This document shows positions 51,701-61,681 of a DNA stretch of 64,000 nt, piece by piece. A program made the position numbers and the translations under genes. The stretch lies in assembly GCF_050262165.1 (NCBI RefSeq), contig NZ_CP189844.1. One strand, given 5' to 3'. Numbering within the stretch: position 1 is the first letter of the stretch; the number at the start of each line of letters is the position of its first letter. This DNA is from Parvimonas sp015257355 (GTDB lineage: Bacteria; Bacillota; Clostridia; Tissierellales; Peptoniphilaceae). The notes below the pieces were generated by a model. The model worked only from the letters and a program-made list of their open reading frames with translations. It had not been told where the DNA came from and made no database searches.

Positions 51701-52642
51701 ATGACAGAAGATTTAAATACAAATATTGAAGTTTTAGATATAGATCTTGAAAAAAACTATGGTAAATTTGCTATTATGCCTCTAGATAGAGGATATGGTA
51801 CTACATTAGGTAATTCTATGAGAAGAGTTCTTTTGGGTTCTCTTCCTGGATCTGCCATAGCAACTGTTAAAATTGATGGTGTTGGACATGAGTTTACAAC
51901 TATTAAAGGTTCAATAGCTGATGTTCCAGAAATTTTAATTAATATAAAAGGAATTGCATTAAAGAAATTTAATGATGAGCCTGTAGTATTAGAATTAAAT
52001 GTAAAAGGGCCAAAAGTTGTAACAGCTGGAGATATTTCTGAAAATCAAAATGTTGAAATAGCTAATAAAGATCATTATATAACAACTCTTAATGAAGAGG
52101 GAGAAATCAGAATGGATTTATTAGTCTTAAATGGTAAAGGCTATAGAGTTAGCGATTTGAATAAAGAATACTGTGATATTAATTCAATAGCAGTTGATTC
52201 TTCTTTCTCTCCTGTAAAGAAAGTTAACTTTACAGTAGGGAATACTAGAGTTGGACAAAGTATAGATTTTGATAAACTTGAAATTGAAGTTTGGACAAAT
52301 GGAACTATAACTCCACAAGAAGCTCTTTCAACAGGTGCTGGAATTTTTATAGATTACTTAAGTCTATTTAGATCACTACCAGACATTAACCTTGATAATT
52401 CAAGTATAAAAGATGGTAAAAATTTAGACACTAATAGTGTTTTATCAAAGAGTGTTGAAGAATTAGATTTATCCCTTAGAAGTTTTAACTGTTTGAAAAG
52501 AGCAAATCTTGATACAGTTAAAGACATTATTTCTCAAGATATAGAACAACTAAAGAAGATTAAAAACTTTGGTAAGAAGTCTGTAGAAGAAGTAATAGAT
52601 AAAATTCACGAATTAGGTTTAAAATTTTTAGATGAAGAATAA
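51701..52642 (+). CDS. rpoA: DNA-directed RNA polymerase subunit alpha
   Basis: 313 aa. N-terminal dimerisation domain (about 1-230, with LDRGYGTTLGNSMRRVLLGS) and C-terminal domain (about 245-313, LRSFNCLKRANLDTV and KNFGKKSVEEV) that binds UP elements and activators. AAGGAGG precedes the ATG. Cotranscribed with rplQ. Confidence 0.98.
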   Translation: MTEDLNTNIEVLDIDLEKNYGKFAIMPLDRGYGTTLGNSMRRVLLGSLPGSAIATVKIDGVGHEFTTIKGSIADVPEILINIKGIALKKFNDEPVVLELNVKGPKVVTAGDISENQNVEIANKDHYITTLNEEGEIRMDLLVLNGKGYRVSDLNKEYCDINSIAVDSSFSPVKKVNFTVGNTRVGQSIDFDKLEIEVWTNGTITPQEALSTGAGIFIDYLSLFRSLPDINLDNSSIKDGKNLDTNSVLSKSVEELDLSLRSFNCLKRANLDTVKDIISQDIEQLKKIKNFGKKSVEEVIDKIHELGLKFLDEE

Positions 52643-52659
52643 AAAGAGGAGGTAGTACT

Positions 52660-53004
52660 TTGGCTAATTTAAGAAAACTTGGACGTAGAGCAGATCATAG
52701 AGATGCAATGCTTAGAAATCAAGTTCAATCTCTTTTTGAAAATGGTAAGATTGAAACTACGTTAACAAGAGCAAAGGAAACTAGAAGAGTAGCTGAAAAG
52801 ATGATAACTCTTGGTAAAAAGGGTGATCTTCATGCAAGAAGACAAGCCTTAGCTTATATTTACAAGACTGAAACAGTTCATAAGCTATTTGAAGAAATTG
52901 CTCCACTTTATAAAGAAAGAAACGGTGGATATACAAGAATATTAAAGCTAGGACCTAGACAAGGGGACGCAGCTGAAATGGCGATTTTAGAATTAGTTAA
53001 ATAA
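52660..53004 (+). CDS. rplQ: 50S ribosomal protein L17
   Basis: 114 aa from TTG 52660 after GAGGAGG. Starts MANLRKLGRRADHRDAMLRN. It lies near the tunnel exit. Last gene of the long operon; the energy-coupling factor genes and truA that often follow rplQ in Firmicutes are not here. Confidence 0.97.
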   Translation: MANLRKLGRRADHRDAMLRNQVQSLFENGKIETTLTRAKETRRVAEKMITLGKKGDLHARRQALAYIYKTETVHKLFEEIAPLYKERNGGYTRILKLGPRQGDAAEMAILELVK

Positions 53005-53045
53005 TTTGCTTAAAAACTAATATTAGATTTTAATATAAAATTACT

Positions 53046-53074
53046 AAAAGGCACTGATAAACAGTGCCTTTTTT
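53046..53074. terminator. Bidirectional terminator at the end of the ribosomal operon
   Basis: AAAAGGCACTG (53046-53056) pairs with CAGTGCCTTTT (53062-53072), loop ATAAA, T runs on both strands. It also serves the minus-strand oxidoreductase gene. Confidence 0.9.
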
Positions 53075-53092
53075 ATTCTTAAAATTAATAAA

Positions 53093-55228
53093 CTATTGTT
53101 TTTTTCGTACATTACAAAGTAAGTTTTTAAAGCAAGGAAATCCTGATATAATATCAATATTATTATTATCAGTTAATGAATTCACATTTGCCTTACTCCA
53201 TTCTTTACTTTGATATCGAGATCCTCCTCCTATATTAACTTCTAAGTCTCCTTTTTGAATTTTGTCAGTAACTTTTGCGTACATTTCTATACATCCTCTT
53301 GAATTATAAATCTCAATACAGTCGCCATCTGAAATATCTCTATCTAAAGCATCAATAGGATTAATTAAAACTTCTGGTTTTGGTTGGAAATTTAATAATC
53401 CTTGTATATTCAAATGTTGTGTTCTAAATGTTGATTTTATTCTTGAACCAGTATTTAGTATTAATGGATATTTTTCAAACAAATTTGGGGTATTTATTTG
53501 CCCTTCTTCTGCATTTATATACTTTGGAAGTGGCTCATACCCATAAGATTTTAGAAGCGTTGAGTATATTTCAAATTTTCCAGTTGGTGTTGGGAATCCT
53601 ATTATACCATCAGGTGTTAATAGTCCTTTTTTATATTTTTCATATTGAAATTCAACTGAATTTTTTGGAAAATAATATACACCATCTTTTTTTAGAGCAT
53701 CTAATATTTCTGGAGTGTTATAAAATGAAAATTCCAATAGTTCTTGATCATTTTTTGGATATTGTTCTCCAAAACCTAATTCTTCAGCAATTAATTGTAA
53801 GATATAGATATTAGATTTTGATTCTCCAATAGGTTCTATTATTCTTTCTCTTTTTTCAACTCTATCTGGATATATTACAAAACTCTCATCTTCATAATAA
53901 GTTGTAGCTGGAAGAACAACATCAGCATATAAAGAATCTTTTGTTAGAAATCTATCTACATTTACAAAGAAGTCTAAATTTAATAGTGCTTTTTCAAACA
54001 ATTCTGAGTTGGGATAGTTATTTGATATTGCAGCACCAATATTTAATAGTCCTTTTATTTCGTAAGGCTCCTTATTCAAAACTGCTTTAGGAAACATCAT
54101 AAATTGTGGTTGACAAAGAAGTTTTACAAAAAGTGGGAACTCTTCTTCTCCAATCATTCTTATATGCATATCTTTAATATTTGGAGTTTTAACTCTATCA
54201 TACATATTTTTGGTTTTTGGCTTAATTAGAAGCCCACCTTTGACATCTAAATTTTTAGACAGAGCCCATAGAGTATATAAACTTCTTATTGTTTGAACCC
54301 CAGAATTTGAATATTCAAGTCCAGTATAAGTTATTAATGCAGCAGGTTCATTTGTAATAAGTTTTGCGAATTTGATAAAATTATCTTCGTTAATATTTGT
54401 CATCTTTTTACAGGAATCAATAGAAAAATCCTTAATATATTCTAAAAATTCTTTTTTACCATAAGTGTATTTTTCTAAGAATTCTTTATCTAACATATTA
54501 TTATTAAACATATAATTTAATAATGATAATATAAAATATCCATCAGTTCCAGATTTAATTGGTATGTATAAATCAGCAATTTCTGCAATATCACATTTAT
54601 AATGGTCTATAACAATAATTTTACAGCCTCTTCTTTTTGCTTTTAATATTCTATCATATTTAAATGGGGGAGAATCTGTTTTTGGATTTGTTCCCCAAAT
54701 AACAAGGAGATTTGTGTTTTCAATATCAGGTTCCAACCATGTTGCAGGGAATCCCATTGTTGTTATTGGAGCAAAAACACCATAACTTACATAACAAAGA
54801 GAACCTACACTACTATTATTTAGTGATCCTATTGGAGAAAAAAATCCGCCAGGTGCTTTTCCAGGAGATTTTACATGGACATAATCATCTGTACTATATT
54901 CAAATCCGCCTCTACCAACATGACTCATAAGAGCATGAGGACCATTTGATTTAATAATTCTATTAAAATTTTCTCCTATATACTTAATAGCTTCGTCCCA
55001 ACTAGCTTCTCTAAATTTACCTTCACCTTTTTTTCCAACTCTAATAAGAGGCTTTTTTAGTCTATCATTAGAATTTACAATCTCATCTGAATATAATCCT
55101 CTTAAGCAAATTGCAGAGGGTTTTTTTTCGTCAGAAGGTTTAATATTTTTAATATGTCCATCTATTAATTCAATTTCAACTTGGCAATCTCCAGGACAAA
55201 TTCCGCAAATGCAATTTTTCTTAGTCAA
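53093..55228 (-). CDS. Molybdopterin-dependent oxidoreductase (DMSO reductase family), cytoplasmic type
   Basis: 711 aa. N-terminal [4Fe-4S] site with Cys8-x2-Cys11-x3-Cys15-x25-Cys41. The large molybdopterin domain includes LLVIWGTNPKTDSPPF and KIIVIDHYKCDIAEIADL, and the C-terminal MoCo-dinucleotide domain runs from about 590 (LLNFQPKPEVLINP, DGDCIEIYNSRG). The probable metal-ligand position reads GSLCYVSYG, so Cys145 is the likely molybdenum or tungsten ligand. There is no Tat signal, so it should be cytoplasmic. The substrate is unknown. It lacks neighbouring electron-transfer or membrane-anchor subunits. It follows an orphan substrate-binding lipoprotein gene by 13 bp in the same operon. 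Confidence 0.88.
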   Translation of the reverse strand: MTKKNCICGICPGDCQVEIELIDGHIKNIKPSDEKKPSAICLRGLYSDEIVNSNDRLKKPLIRVGKKGEGKFREASWDEAIKYIGENFNRIIKSNGPHALMSHVGRGGFEYSTDDYVHVKSPGKAPGGFFSPIGSLNNSSVGSLCYVSYGVFAPITTMGFPATWLEPDIENTNLLVIWGTNPKTDSPPFKYDRILKAKRRGCKIIVIDHYKCDIAEIADLYIPIKSGTDGYFILSLLNYMFNNNMLDKEFLEKYTYGKKEFLEYIKDFSIDSCKKMTNINEDNFIKFAKLITNEPAALITYTGLEYSNSGVQTIRSLYTLWALSKNLDVKGGLLIKPKTKNMYDRVKTPNIKDMHIRMIGEEEFPLFVKLLCQPQFMMFPKAVLNKEPYEIKGLLNIGAAISNNYPNSELFEKALLNLDFFVNVDRFLTKDSLYADVVLPATTYYEDESFVIYPDRVEKRERIIEPIGESKSNIYILQLIAEELGFGEQYPKNDQELLEFSFYNTPEILDALKKDGVYYFPKNSVEFQYEKYKKGLLTPDGIIGFPTPTGKFEIYSTLLKSYGYEPLPKYINAEEGQINTPNLFEKYPLILNTGSRIKSTFRTQHLNIQGLLNFQPKPEVLINPIDALDRDISDGDCIEIYNSRGCIEMYAKVTDKIQKGDLEVNIGGGSRYQSKEWSKANVNSLTDNNNIDIISGFPCFKNLLCNVRKKQ

Positions 55229-55241
55229 AATATTATCTCCT

Positions 55242-56327
55242 TTATTTTACTTTTCTAGGTTTATATATCTTATTTAGAATATCTTGTGTACTTACATCTT
55301 TTGTAATTATTCCAAATTCTTTATAGTCATTAATTACTTGATTTAAAGTTTTTTCCATTTGTTCATCAGTTACTTTAAAGTTATATGTTTGTAAAAATTT
55401 ATAATCTGATTCTACATCTCCTGATCCCCAGTTATTTGCTTTCATTAACTTTGCTGCATCATATTTGTTATCTTCAATCCAATTACTAGCTTCTTTATGA
55501 GCTTCTACAAGTTTAGCAGCAGTAATAGGATTTTGCTCAACAAAAGTTTTATTTAATATTAATGTGCAGCAAGGTTCTTCTTTAAAATCATCATCAAAAG
55601 TTATTGATCTTATATATCTTAATTCACCGCTATCAACAAATTTTTTTGCAAATTGATCAGATAATATTGCAGCATGAACTTCTCCGTTTTTCATAGCTTG
55701 AATAGTTGCAGCTGATTCTATAGGTTTAAATTTAACACTTTTATAGTCAACACCATCTCTAAATAAGAATCTAAGAGCGATATTATGATCATGTCCTCCA
55801 ATACCACCACCAGATATTGCAACTTCTTTTCCAACTAAGTCTTTTGTTGATTTTATATCCGAATTATTAAGAACATATAAACTTCTACAACCAGTTTGAG
55901 CTGCTCTAGCAAAAACCATATCAACACCATTAAATGCTGGGACCATTGAAGCTGAAATATGATGTGTTATTGCATCTAATTTTCCAGTACCAATGGCATC
56001 AAACATATTAGGAGTATTAATAATTTCAGCATCTAGTCCATATTTAGCAAAAAAACCTTTAACTTGAGCTACTCCAAGACCACTAGTACATAAGGCGCCT
56101 TCAAATCCAACTTTAATTTTTTTTCCATAGTATGGTTCTTTTTTCCACTGTTCTTCTAAATTAGGGTCATTTAAATTAACAGTTTCCATTTTTAAATTAG
56201 AATTGTTTACTTCAGTAGATTCGTTTTTTGACGAACTGTTTTCTACTTTCTTTGCAGTTTGTCCACAAGCACTTAGACCAATACTTATACAAACTAACAT
56301 ACATAATTTTGAATACATTTTTTTCAT
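55242..56327 (-). CDS. Orphan ABC-type substrate-binding lipoprotein (SsuA/NMT1-like)
   Basis: 361 aa. Signal peptide with lipobox LSAC, lipidated Cys21. The mature protein has the NMT1/SsuA fold pattern: KIKVGFEGALCTSGLGVAQV, then VKGFFAKYGLDAEII, IESAATIQAMKNGEVHAAI and a C-terminal helical region. Family members bind sulfonates, nitrate, thiamine precursors or aromatic acids. No permease or ATPase gene is adjacent, so it may use a distant transporter or act as a sensor or ligand-holding protein. It is the first gene of the pair with the molybdoenzyme, which suggests that its ligand is the enzyme's substrate. This is inference. AGGAGG lies 8 nt before the ATG. Confidence 0.85.
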   Translation of the reverse strand: MKKMYSKLCMLVCISIGLSACGQTAKKVENSSSKNESTEVNNSNLKMETVNLNDPNLEEQWKKEPYYGKKIKVGFEGALCTSGLGVAQVKGFFAKYGLDAEIINTPNMFDAIGTGKLDAITHHISASMVPAFNGVDMVFARAAQTGCRSLYVLNNSDIKSTKDLVGKEVAISGGGIGGHDHNIALRFLFRDGVDYKSVKFKPIESAATIQAMKNGEVHAAILSDQFAKKFVDSGELRYIRSITFDDDFKEEPCCTLILNKTFVEQNPITAAKLVEAHKEASNWIEDNKYDAAKLMKANNWGSGDVESDYKFLQTYNFKVTDEQMEKTLNQVINDYKEFGIITKDVSTQDILNKIYKPRKVK

Positions 56328-56378
56328 GGTTTTCCTCCTAATAAAATTTATATATTATATTAATATATTTATATATTT

Positions 56379-56407
56379 ATTATAACACAATAAATGTTTA
56401 TTTTTAA
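56379..56407 (-). promoter_or_regulatory. Promoter of the binding-protein/molybdoenzyme operon
   Basis: Minus-strand TGT-TATAAT (-10 at 56384-56379), extended -10, with a poor -35 (TTAAAA at 56407-56402). The rest of the 368-bp gap to the desulfurase gene is very AT-rich, with alternating TATATTAATATA near 56350-56375; no other gene seen. Confidence 0.55.
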
Positions 56408-56624
56408 ATATTTTATTATATTAATTTCTAATAAAAAATTTTTTATAATTAATAAATCTTATAATTGGAAATAATTAGTTAAAAATAAAAAGACGTGTGT
56501 TATTGTTTCCTTTTAAAAAATATATAGTAAGAAATATAAAATATTATAGTAAAATATATTAAGATAATTTTATTAAAAATTACTAAAAGTAGTTTTTATT
56601 TAAATGACTTTTTATTAGATTTTC

Positions 56625-56653
56625 TTGTATTTTATAGCATATTAGAGTATAAT
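56625..56653 (+). promoter_or_regulatory. Promoter of the cysteine desulfurase gene
   Basis: TTGTAT (56625-56630), 17-nt spacer, TATAAT (56648-56653), 42 nt before the ATG at 56696. Confidence 0.7.
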
Positions 56654-56695
56654 TATAGTGATATATTTTATTTTAAAAAATGGAGTTTTGTGCAT

Positions 56696-57832
56696 ATGGA
56701 TAATATTATTTATTTTGATAATTCTGCAACTACAAGTTTATATGAAGAAGTTTACGATGCAATGGATGAGTTTATGATAAAAAATTACTCAAATCCATCT
56801 TCAGTTTATGAATTTTCACAAAAATCTAGAGTTGCAATTGAAAAATCAAGAGAGAATATTTCAACATATATAAATGCAGATAAAAATGAATTATTTTTTA
56901 CATCAGGAGGAACAGAAGCAGATAATTGGGCGTTGATTGGACCTACATTATTTAAAGGTTATAATACTGGTCATATTATTGTTAGTTCTTTTGAACATTC
57001 AGCAGTAATAGAAACATCAAAATTCTTAAAGAAATTAGGATTTGATGTTACTTTTATTAATCCCAATAAGGAAGGTTTTATAGATGTAAAAGATGTAGTT
57101 AATGCATTAAGAAAAGATACAGTTTTAGTATCTATAATGTATATAAATAATGAAATCGGAACTATTCAAGATATAAAAACAATATGTAAAGCTGTTAAAG
57201 ATAAAAATCCTAATATTATATTTCACACAGATGCAGTTCAAGCTTTATCAGAGATTAGAATCAATGTCAAAGACTTAAATGTTGATTTACTTTCTATATC
57301 TGGTCATAAAGTGCACGCACCAAAAGGAATTGGAGCCTTATATATTAAATCAGGTATAGATATTGAAAATTTTATATTTGGCGGAAGTCAAGAACGTTCT
57401 AGACGTGCTGGAACAGAAAATGTAGCAGGTATTGTTGGGTTTTCTAAAGCTATTGATATTTTGAGAAAATCAATAGATATAAATATTTCAAAAAGATTTT
57501 CTTTAAGAGATTATTTTTTAAATAAATTACAAGAAAATATACCAAAATATGTTATCAACGGTTCTCTAGATAACAGAGCTTCAGGGAATATAAATATTTC
57601 TTTTCCTGGAGTTGATAAAGAAATGATAATCATGAGTATGGATCTTCGAGGAATTTGCATTTCGGGAGGATCAGCTTGTAGTAGCGGGGCTGTTGAGAAT
57701 TCACATGTTTTAGAATCGATGGGTTTAGATGATGAATTAAAAAATAGCGCAATTAGAATTAGTTTTAGTGAGAATAATTCATTTGAAGAAATAGATGAGT
57801 TTATTATAGCTTTAAAAGAAATAATTGATTAG
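56696..57832 (+). CDS. Cysteine desulfurase, NifS/IscS family
   Basis: 378 aa from ATG 56696 (a GTG at 56690 in the same frame is possible; TGGAG lies at 56681-56685). PLP enzyme that takes sulfur from cysteine. FDNSATT at the N-terminus, SGGTEADNWAL, PLP lysine in SISGHKVHAPKG (Lys205) and the persulfide cysteine in SGGSACSSGA (Cys328). The position two genes before alaS is typical for the IscS-like enzyme that supplies tRNA thiolation in Firmicutes, but the usual mnmA partner is not adjacent. Confidence 0.92.
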   Translation: MDNIIYFDNSATTSLYEEVYDAMDEFMIKNYSNPSSVYEFSQKSRVAIEKSRENISTYINADKNELFFTSGGTEADNWALIGPTLFKGYNTGHIIVSSFEHSAVIETSKFLKKLGFDVTFINPNKEGFIDVKDVVNALRKDTVLVSIMYINNEIGTIQDIKTICKAVKDKNPNIIFHTDAVQALSEIRINVKDLNVDLLSISGHKVHAPKGIGALYIKSGIDIENFIFGGSQERSRRAGTENVAGIVGFSKAIDILRKSIDINISKRFSLRDYFLNKLQENIPKYVINGSLDNRASGNINISFPGVDKEMIIMSMDLRGICISGGSACSSGAVENSHVLESMGLDDELKNSAIRISFSENNSFEEIDEFIIALKEIID

Positions 57833-57843
57833 ATGGAGGTAAC

Positions 57844-59046
57844 ATGCCAAATTTTGATTTATTTTTAAATATTACTATAAAGATATTGATTGCAATTTTA
57901 TTAGTTGTTGGAATATATGTTTCAATTCAATTTTCTAATAAAAGGCTAGAAAATGGAGAAAAAATAAAATTTAACAAATATAAGGTTTTAAGAATTACAC
58001 TTTGTATTCTATCTATATTTATAATGTATATATTATTTAGAACATATACTATTTTAAAGGTTACTTTATATACTTTTTTAGCATCGGTAATTATAGCATA
58101 TATTTTAAATCCTTTTATGAAATTTTTAGAGAGAAAGAATATAAAAAGATTGTATGCAATAATACTTATTTATGTTATAATAGCACTTTCAATCTTTATT
58201 TTAGCAATAGGAATATTTCCAAGTACATTTAAACAGTTTAAACATTTACTATTTTCATTGCCAGATATGGTAAGAAATTTTGTTGATTATAGTGAAAGTA
58301 TTAGACAAAATTTATTTACAAATGTTCCTTTTATTAATCAAATGATAACAAGTGTAAATGGTCAACTTGTAAAAATTGCGAATACTATACTAGCATCCTC
58401 TGGAACTTGGATAACAGGAATGGTTGCAGGAATATCAAATTTTATTGGTATAATAATTCAGTTAATTTTAATTCCTGTTATAACGTTTTATTTGTTGCTT
58501 GAAAAAGATAAAATATTGAATGCGATTAGTAAAAGTGTGCCAGATAAGTATGAGAATTTTTTTGTTAAAGTTTGGAAAGAAATTGATGAATCTTTATCTA
58601 TGTTCGTAAGAGGTAGAATTATAATGGCAATATTTGTTGGTGTTGCTACTATGATATACTTAATGGTATTTAGAATTGAATTCTCCTTTGTAATAGGGGT
58701 TATTACATGTGTAGCAGATATTATACCTTACATAGGACCGTTTTTAGGATTTATTCCTGCAGTTTTACTTGCATTATTTAAAGGACCATTTACTGCATTA
58801 TGGGTTGTAGCATTGTTTGGTTTTGTACAATGGTTAGAAAATAACATATTAGGACCAAAGATACTTGGAGACAGCACTGGAATGCATCCTCTTATAGTTT
58901 TAATTTTATTAATTGTTGGCGGAGGAATGTTTGGAGTATTAGGAATGATTTTCTCTGTACCAGTCGCAGCTGTAGTTAAGATAATTTATGATAATACTAA
59001 ACCGTATGTAAAAAAATATTTATATAAAGATAAAAATGAAAATTAA
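57844..59046 (+). CDS. AI-2E family transporter (multispanning membrane protein)
   Basis: 400 aa with about eight predicted membrane segments: one at 10-27, others around 52-70, 75-90, 103-125, and a C-terminal cluster with GPFLGFIPAVLLALFKGPF and GVLGMIFSVPVAA. AI-2E family members export AI-2, peptides or ions; some are Na+/H+ antiporters, so the substrate cannot be named. The gene directly before alaS is also of this family in Bacillus (yrrI). ATGGAGG serves as ribosome site. Confidence 0.88.
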   Translation: MPNFDLFLNITIKILIAILLVVGIYVSIQFSNKRLENGEKIKFNKYKVLRITLCILSIFIMYILFRTYTILKVTLYTFLASVIIAYILNPFMKFLERKNIKRLYAIILIYVIIALSIFILAIGIFPSTFKQFKHLLFSLPDMVRNFVDYSESIRQNLFTNVPFINQMITSVNGQLVKIANTILASSGTWITGMVAGISNFIGIIIQLILIPVITFYLLLEKDKILNAISKSVPDKYENFFVKVWKEIDESLSMFVRGRIIMAIFVGVATMIYLMVFRIEFSFVIGVITCVADIIPYIGPFLGFIPAVLLALFKGPFTALWVVALFGFVQWLENNILGPKILGDSTGMHPLIVLILLIVGGGMFGVLGMIFSVPVAAVVKIIYDNTKPYVKKYLYKDKNEN

Positions 59047-59055
59047 GAGGGAAAT

Positions 59056-61662
59056 ATGAGAAAATTAGGATTAAATGAAATTAGAGAAGAATATTTAGAT
59101 TTTTTTGAAAGTAAGGGACATTTACGTTTAAAAAGTTATCCTTTAATTCCAAATAATGATAAAAGTTTATTACTTATTAATGCTGGAATGGCTCCTTTAA
59201 AAGACTATTTTACAGGTGTAAAAAAAATGAGTAAAAACAGAGCAACTTCAAGTCAAAAATGTATTAGAACCGCTGATATTGATAATGTAGGAAAAACTCA
59301 AAGACATGGAACTTTCTTTGAAATGTTAGGTAATTTCTCCTTTGGTGATTATTTTAAGAGGGAAGCTATTACATGGGCTTGGGAGTTTTTAACTGATAGA
59401 TTGGAAATTAATAAAGATTTATTATCTGTTACAGTTTATGAAGAAGATGATGAAGCTTATAATATTTGGAAAAATGAGATTGGATTACCTGCAGAAAAAA
59501 TTCAGAGATTAGGAAAAGAAGATAATTTTTGGGAATTAGAAGTTGGCCCTTGTGGTCCTTGTTCTGAAATTATGTATGATAGAGGAGAAAAATATACAAA
59601 TCCAGATGATAGATTTATGGAAATTTGGAATTTAGTATTTACTCAATTCAATAAAGATAAAGATGGAAATTATCATAGATTAGAGCATCCAAATATTGAT
59701 ACTGGTATGGGGCTTGAAAGAATAACTCTTGTTTTAGAAGAAAAAGATAATATATTTGAAATAGGATTAATTGATACTATTATTAAGAAAATTGAAGAAA
59801 TTTCTGGAGTTAGATATAAATCAAATGAAATTTCAGACATATCAATAAGAGTAATTGCTGATCATGCTAGAGCTATGACATTCTTAATTTATGACGGAGT
59901 AATTCCAAGTAATGAGCAAAGAGGATATGTTTTAAGAAGACTTATTAGACGTGCTGCAAGACATGGTAAATTATTAGGCATTAAGGAAAATTTCTTAGTA
60001 GATGTTTCAAAGGTTGTAATGGAAGCATATAATATGGAATATCCTGAATTGTTAGAAGATAGCGAAAGAATATTTAAAATTTTAAATGCTGAAGAATCAA
60101 AATTCCAAGAAACTATTGAACAAGGTTTAGGAATTTTAAATGCATATATTGAAGAAGAAAAATCTATACATTCAAATGTTTTACCTGGAGATAAAGCCTT
60201 TAAATTATACGATACTTATGGTTTTCCTTTAGATTTAACAAAAGAAATATTAGAAGAAGAAAAAATGACAGTAGATGAAGAAGCTTTTAATAAAAACATG
60301 CAAGATCAAAAGATAAGAGCTAGAGAAGGAAGAAATGTTTCATCTGCTGGATGGAGTGAAAAAAATACTGATTATTTGAAAGCTTTAGAAACAACTGAAT
60401 TTTTAGGCTATACTTATAACGAGTGTACTGGAAAAGTTATAAAACTATTTAAGGATGAAAAAGAAGTTTCAACTTTAAAACAAGGTGATAAAGCTCTTTT
60501 AGTATCTGATAGAACTGTTTTTTATGGTGAAGGTGGTGGACAAGTAGGAGACATTGGAACTATAGAAGGTACAGATTGTGAAATTAAAGTATTAGATACA
60601 AAGAAAAATAAAAATAATGGTATATTTCATAGTGTAGAAGTAGTAAGTGGAACAGTTAATTTAGGAGATGAATTAATATTTAAAATTGACATTAATAATA
60701 GACGTGATATTATGAAAAACCACTCTGCAACTCATTTATTACATCAAGCATTAATTGAAGTATTAGGAAATCATATTAATCAAGCTGGTTCTTTAGTAGA
60801 TGCAAATAAATTAAGATTTGATATTACTCACTTTGAAGCTGTAAGTCAAGAGGATTTAAAGAAAGTAGAACAAATAGTTAATGATAAAATTGCTTTGAAT
60901 TTAAATACTGATATTAAAGAAATGACTTTAGAAGAGTCTTCAAAAATGGGAGCAATTGGACTTTTTGAAGATAAATATAAAGATATTGTTAGAGTAGTAT
61001 CATTTGGTGGTTGGTCAATTGAACTTTGTGGTGGAACTCATGTTAAAAATGTTAGTGAAATTCAAATGTTTAAAATAACTTCCGAATCAAGTGTTGCTGC
61101 TGGAGTTAGAAGAATTGAAGCTATTACTGGAAGAAGTGTATATGAATATTTAAAGAAAACTGAAAATCAAATTGATGAAGTATCAAATATTTTAAAATGT
61201 AAAAAGCCTGAGCTTGTTTCTAAGGTTGAATCTATAAATGAAGAAATAAAATCTTTAGAAAAAGAATTAAAGGAATTAAAATCACAAATAGCTTTAAATA
61301 GTTTAGATTCATTTATAGCTGAAAAGAAAGATATAGATGGAATATCTTTCATTGCTAAGAAAGTAGAATTTGAAAATCAAAATGATTTAAGAGATCTAAT
61401 TGATAAATTAAGGGATAAATTGGGTACAAGTGTAATAGTATTTGCTAATGTTTATCAAGAAAAACTTACTTTCACTGTTGGTGTAAGTAAAGACTTAAAT
61501 GCAAGAAAAATAAATGCTGGAAATATTGTTAAAGAAGTTGCAAAATTAGTTGGTGGAAATGGTGGAGGTAGACCAGATATAGCATCAGCTGGTGGAAAAG
61601 ACTTAAGTAAAGTTGATTTTGCATTAGAAAAGGCAGAAGAAATTTTAAAAGCTCAATTTTAG
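59056..61662 (+). CDS. alaS: Alanine-tRNA ligase
   Basis: 868 aa, full-length class II synthetase. Catalytic domain with RHGTFFEMLGNFSFGDYFK (motif 2), recognition domain, editing domain with HSATHLLH and CGGTHV (zinc/editing residues), a coiled coil at about 710-745 and a C-terminal DHHA1 domain with GGNGGGRPDIASAGG. Charges and proofreads tRNA-Ala. Starts 9 bp after the AI-2E gene. Confidence 0.97.
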   Translation: MRKLGLNEIREEYLDFFESKGHLRLKSYPLIPNNDKSLLLINAGMAPLKDYFTGVKKMSKNRATSSQKCIRTADIDNVGKTQRHGTFFEMLGNFSFGDYFKREAITWAWEFLTDRLEINKDLLSVTVYEEDDEAYNIWKNEIGLPAEKIQRLGKEDNFWELEVGPCGPCSEIMYDRGEKYTNPDDRFMEIWNLVFTQFNKDKDGNYHRLEHPNIDTGMGLERITLVLEEKDNIFEIGLIDTIIKKIEEISGVRYKSNEISDISIRVIADHARAMTFLIYDGVIPSNEQRGYVLRRLIRRAARHGKLLGIKENFLVDVSKVVMEAYNMEYPELLEDSERIFKILNAEESKFQETIEQGLGILNAYIEEEKSIHSNVLPGDKAFKLYDTYGFPLDLTKEILEEEKMTVDEEAFNKNMQDQKIRAREGRNVSSAGWSEKNTDYLKALETTEFLGYTYNECTGKVIKLFKDEKEVSTLKQGDKALLVSDRTVFYGEGGGQVGDIGTIEGTDCEIKVLDTKKNKNNGIFHSVEVVSGTVNLGDELIFKIDINNRRDIMKNHSATHLLHQALIEVLGNHINQAGSLVDANKLRFDITHFEAVSQEDLKKVEQIVNDKIALNLNTDIKEMTLEESSKMGAIGLFEDKYKDIVRVVSFGGWSIELCGGTHVKNVSEIQMFKITSESSVAAGVRRIEAITGRSVYEYLKKTENQIDEVSNILKCKKPELVSKVESINEEIKSLEKELKELKSQIALNSLDSFIAEKKDIDGISFIAKKVEFENQNDLRDLIDKLRDKLGTSVIVFANVYQEKLTFTVGVSKDLNARKINAGNIVKEVAKLVGGNGGGRPDIASAGGKDLSKVDFALEKAEEILKAQF

Positions 61663-61681
61663 AAAATATAGGAGGGATTAT

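Noticed and set aside
53428..53814. 128-codon plus-strand ORF within the molybdoenzyme gene
   Set aside because: Translation is low-complexity Leu/Ile/His-rich, a typical shadow frame of AT-rich DNA.
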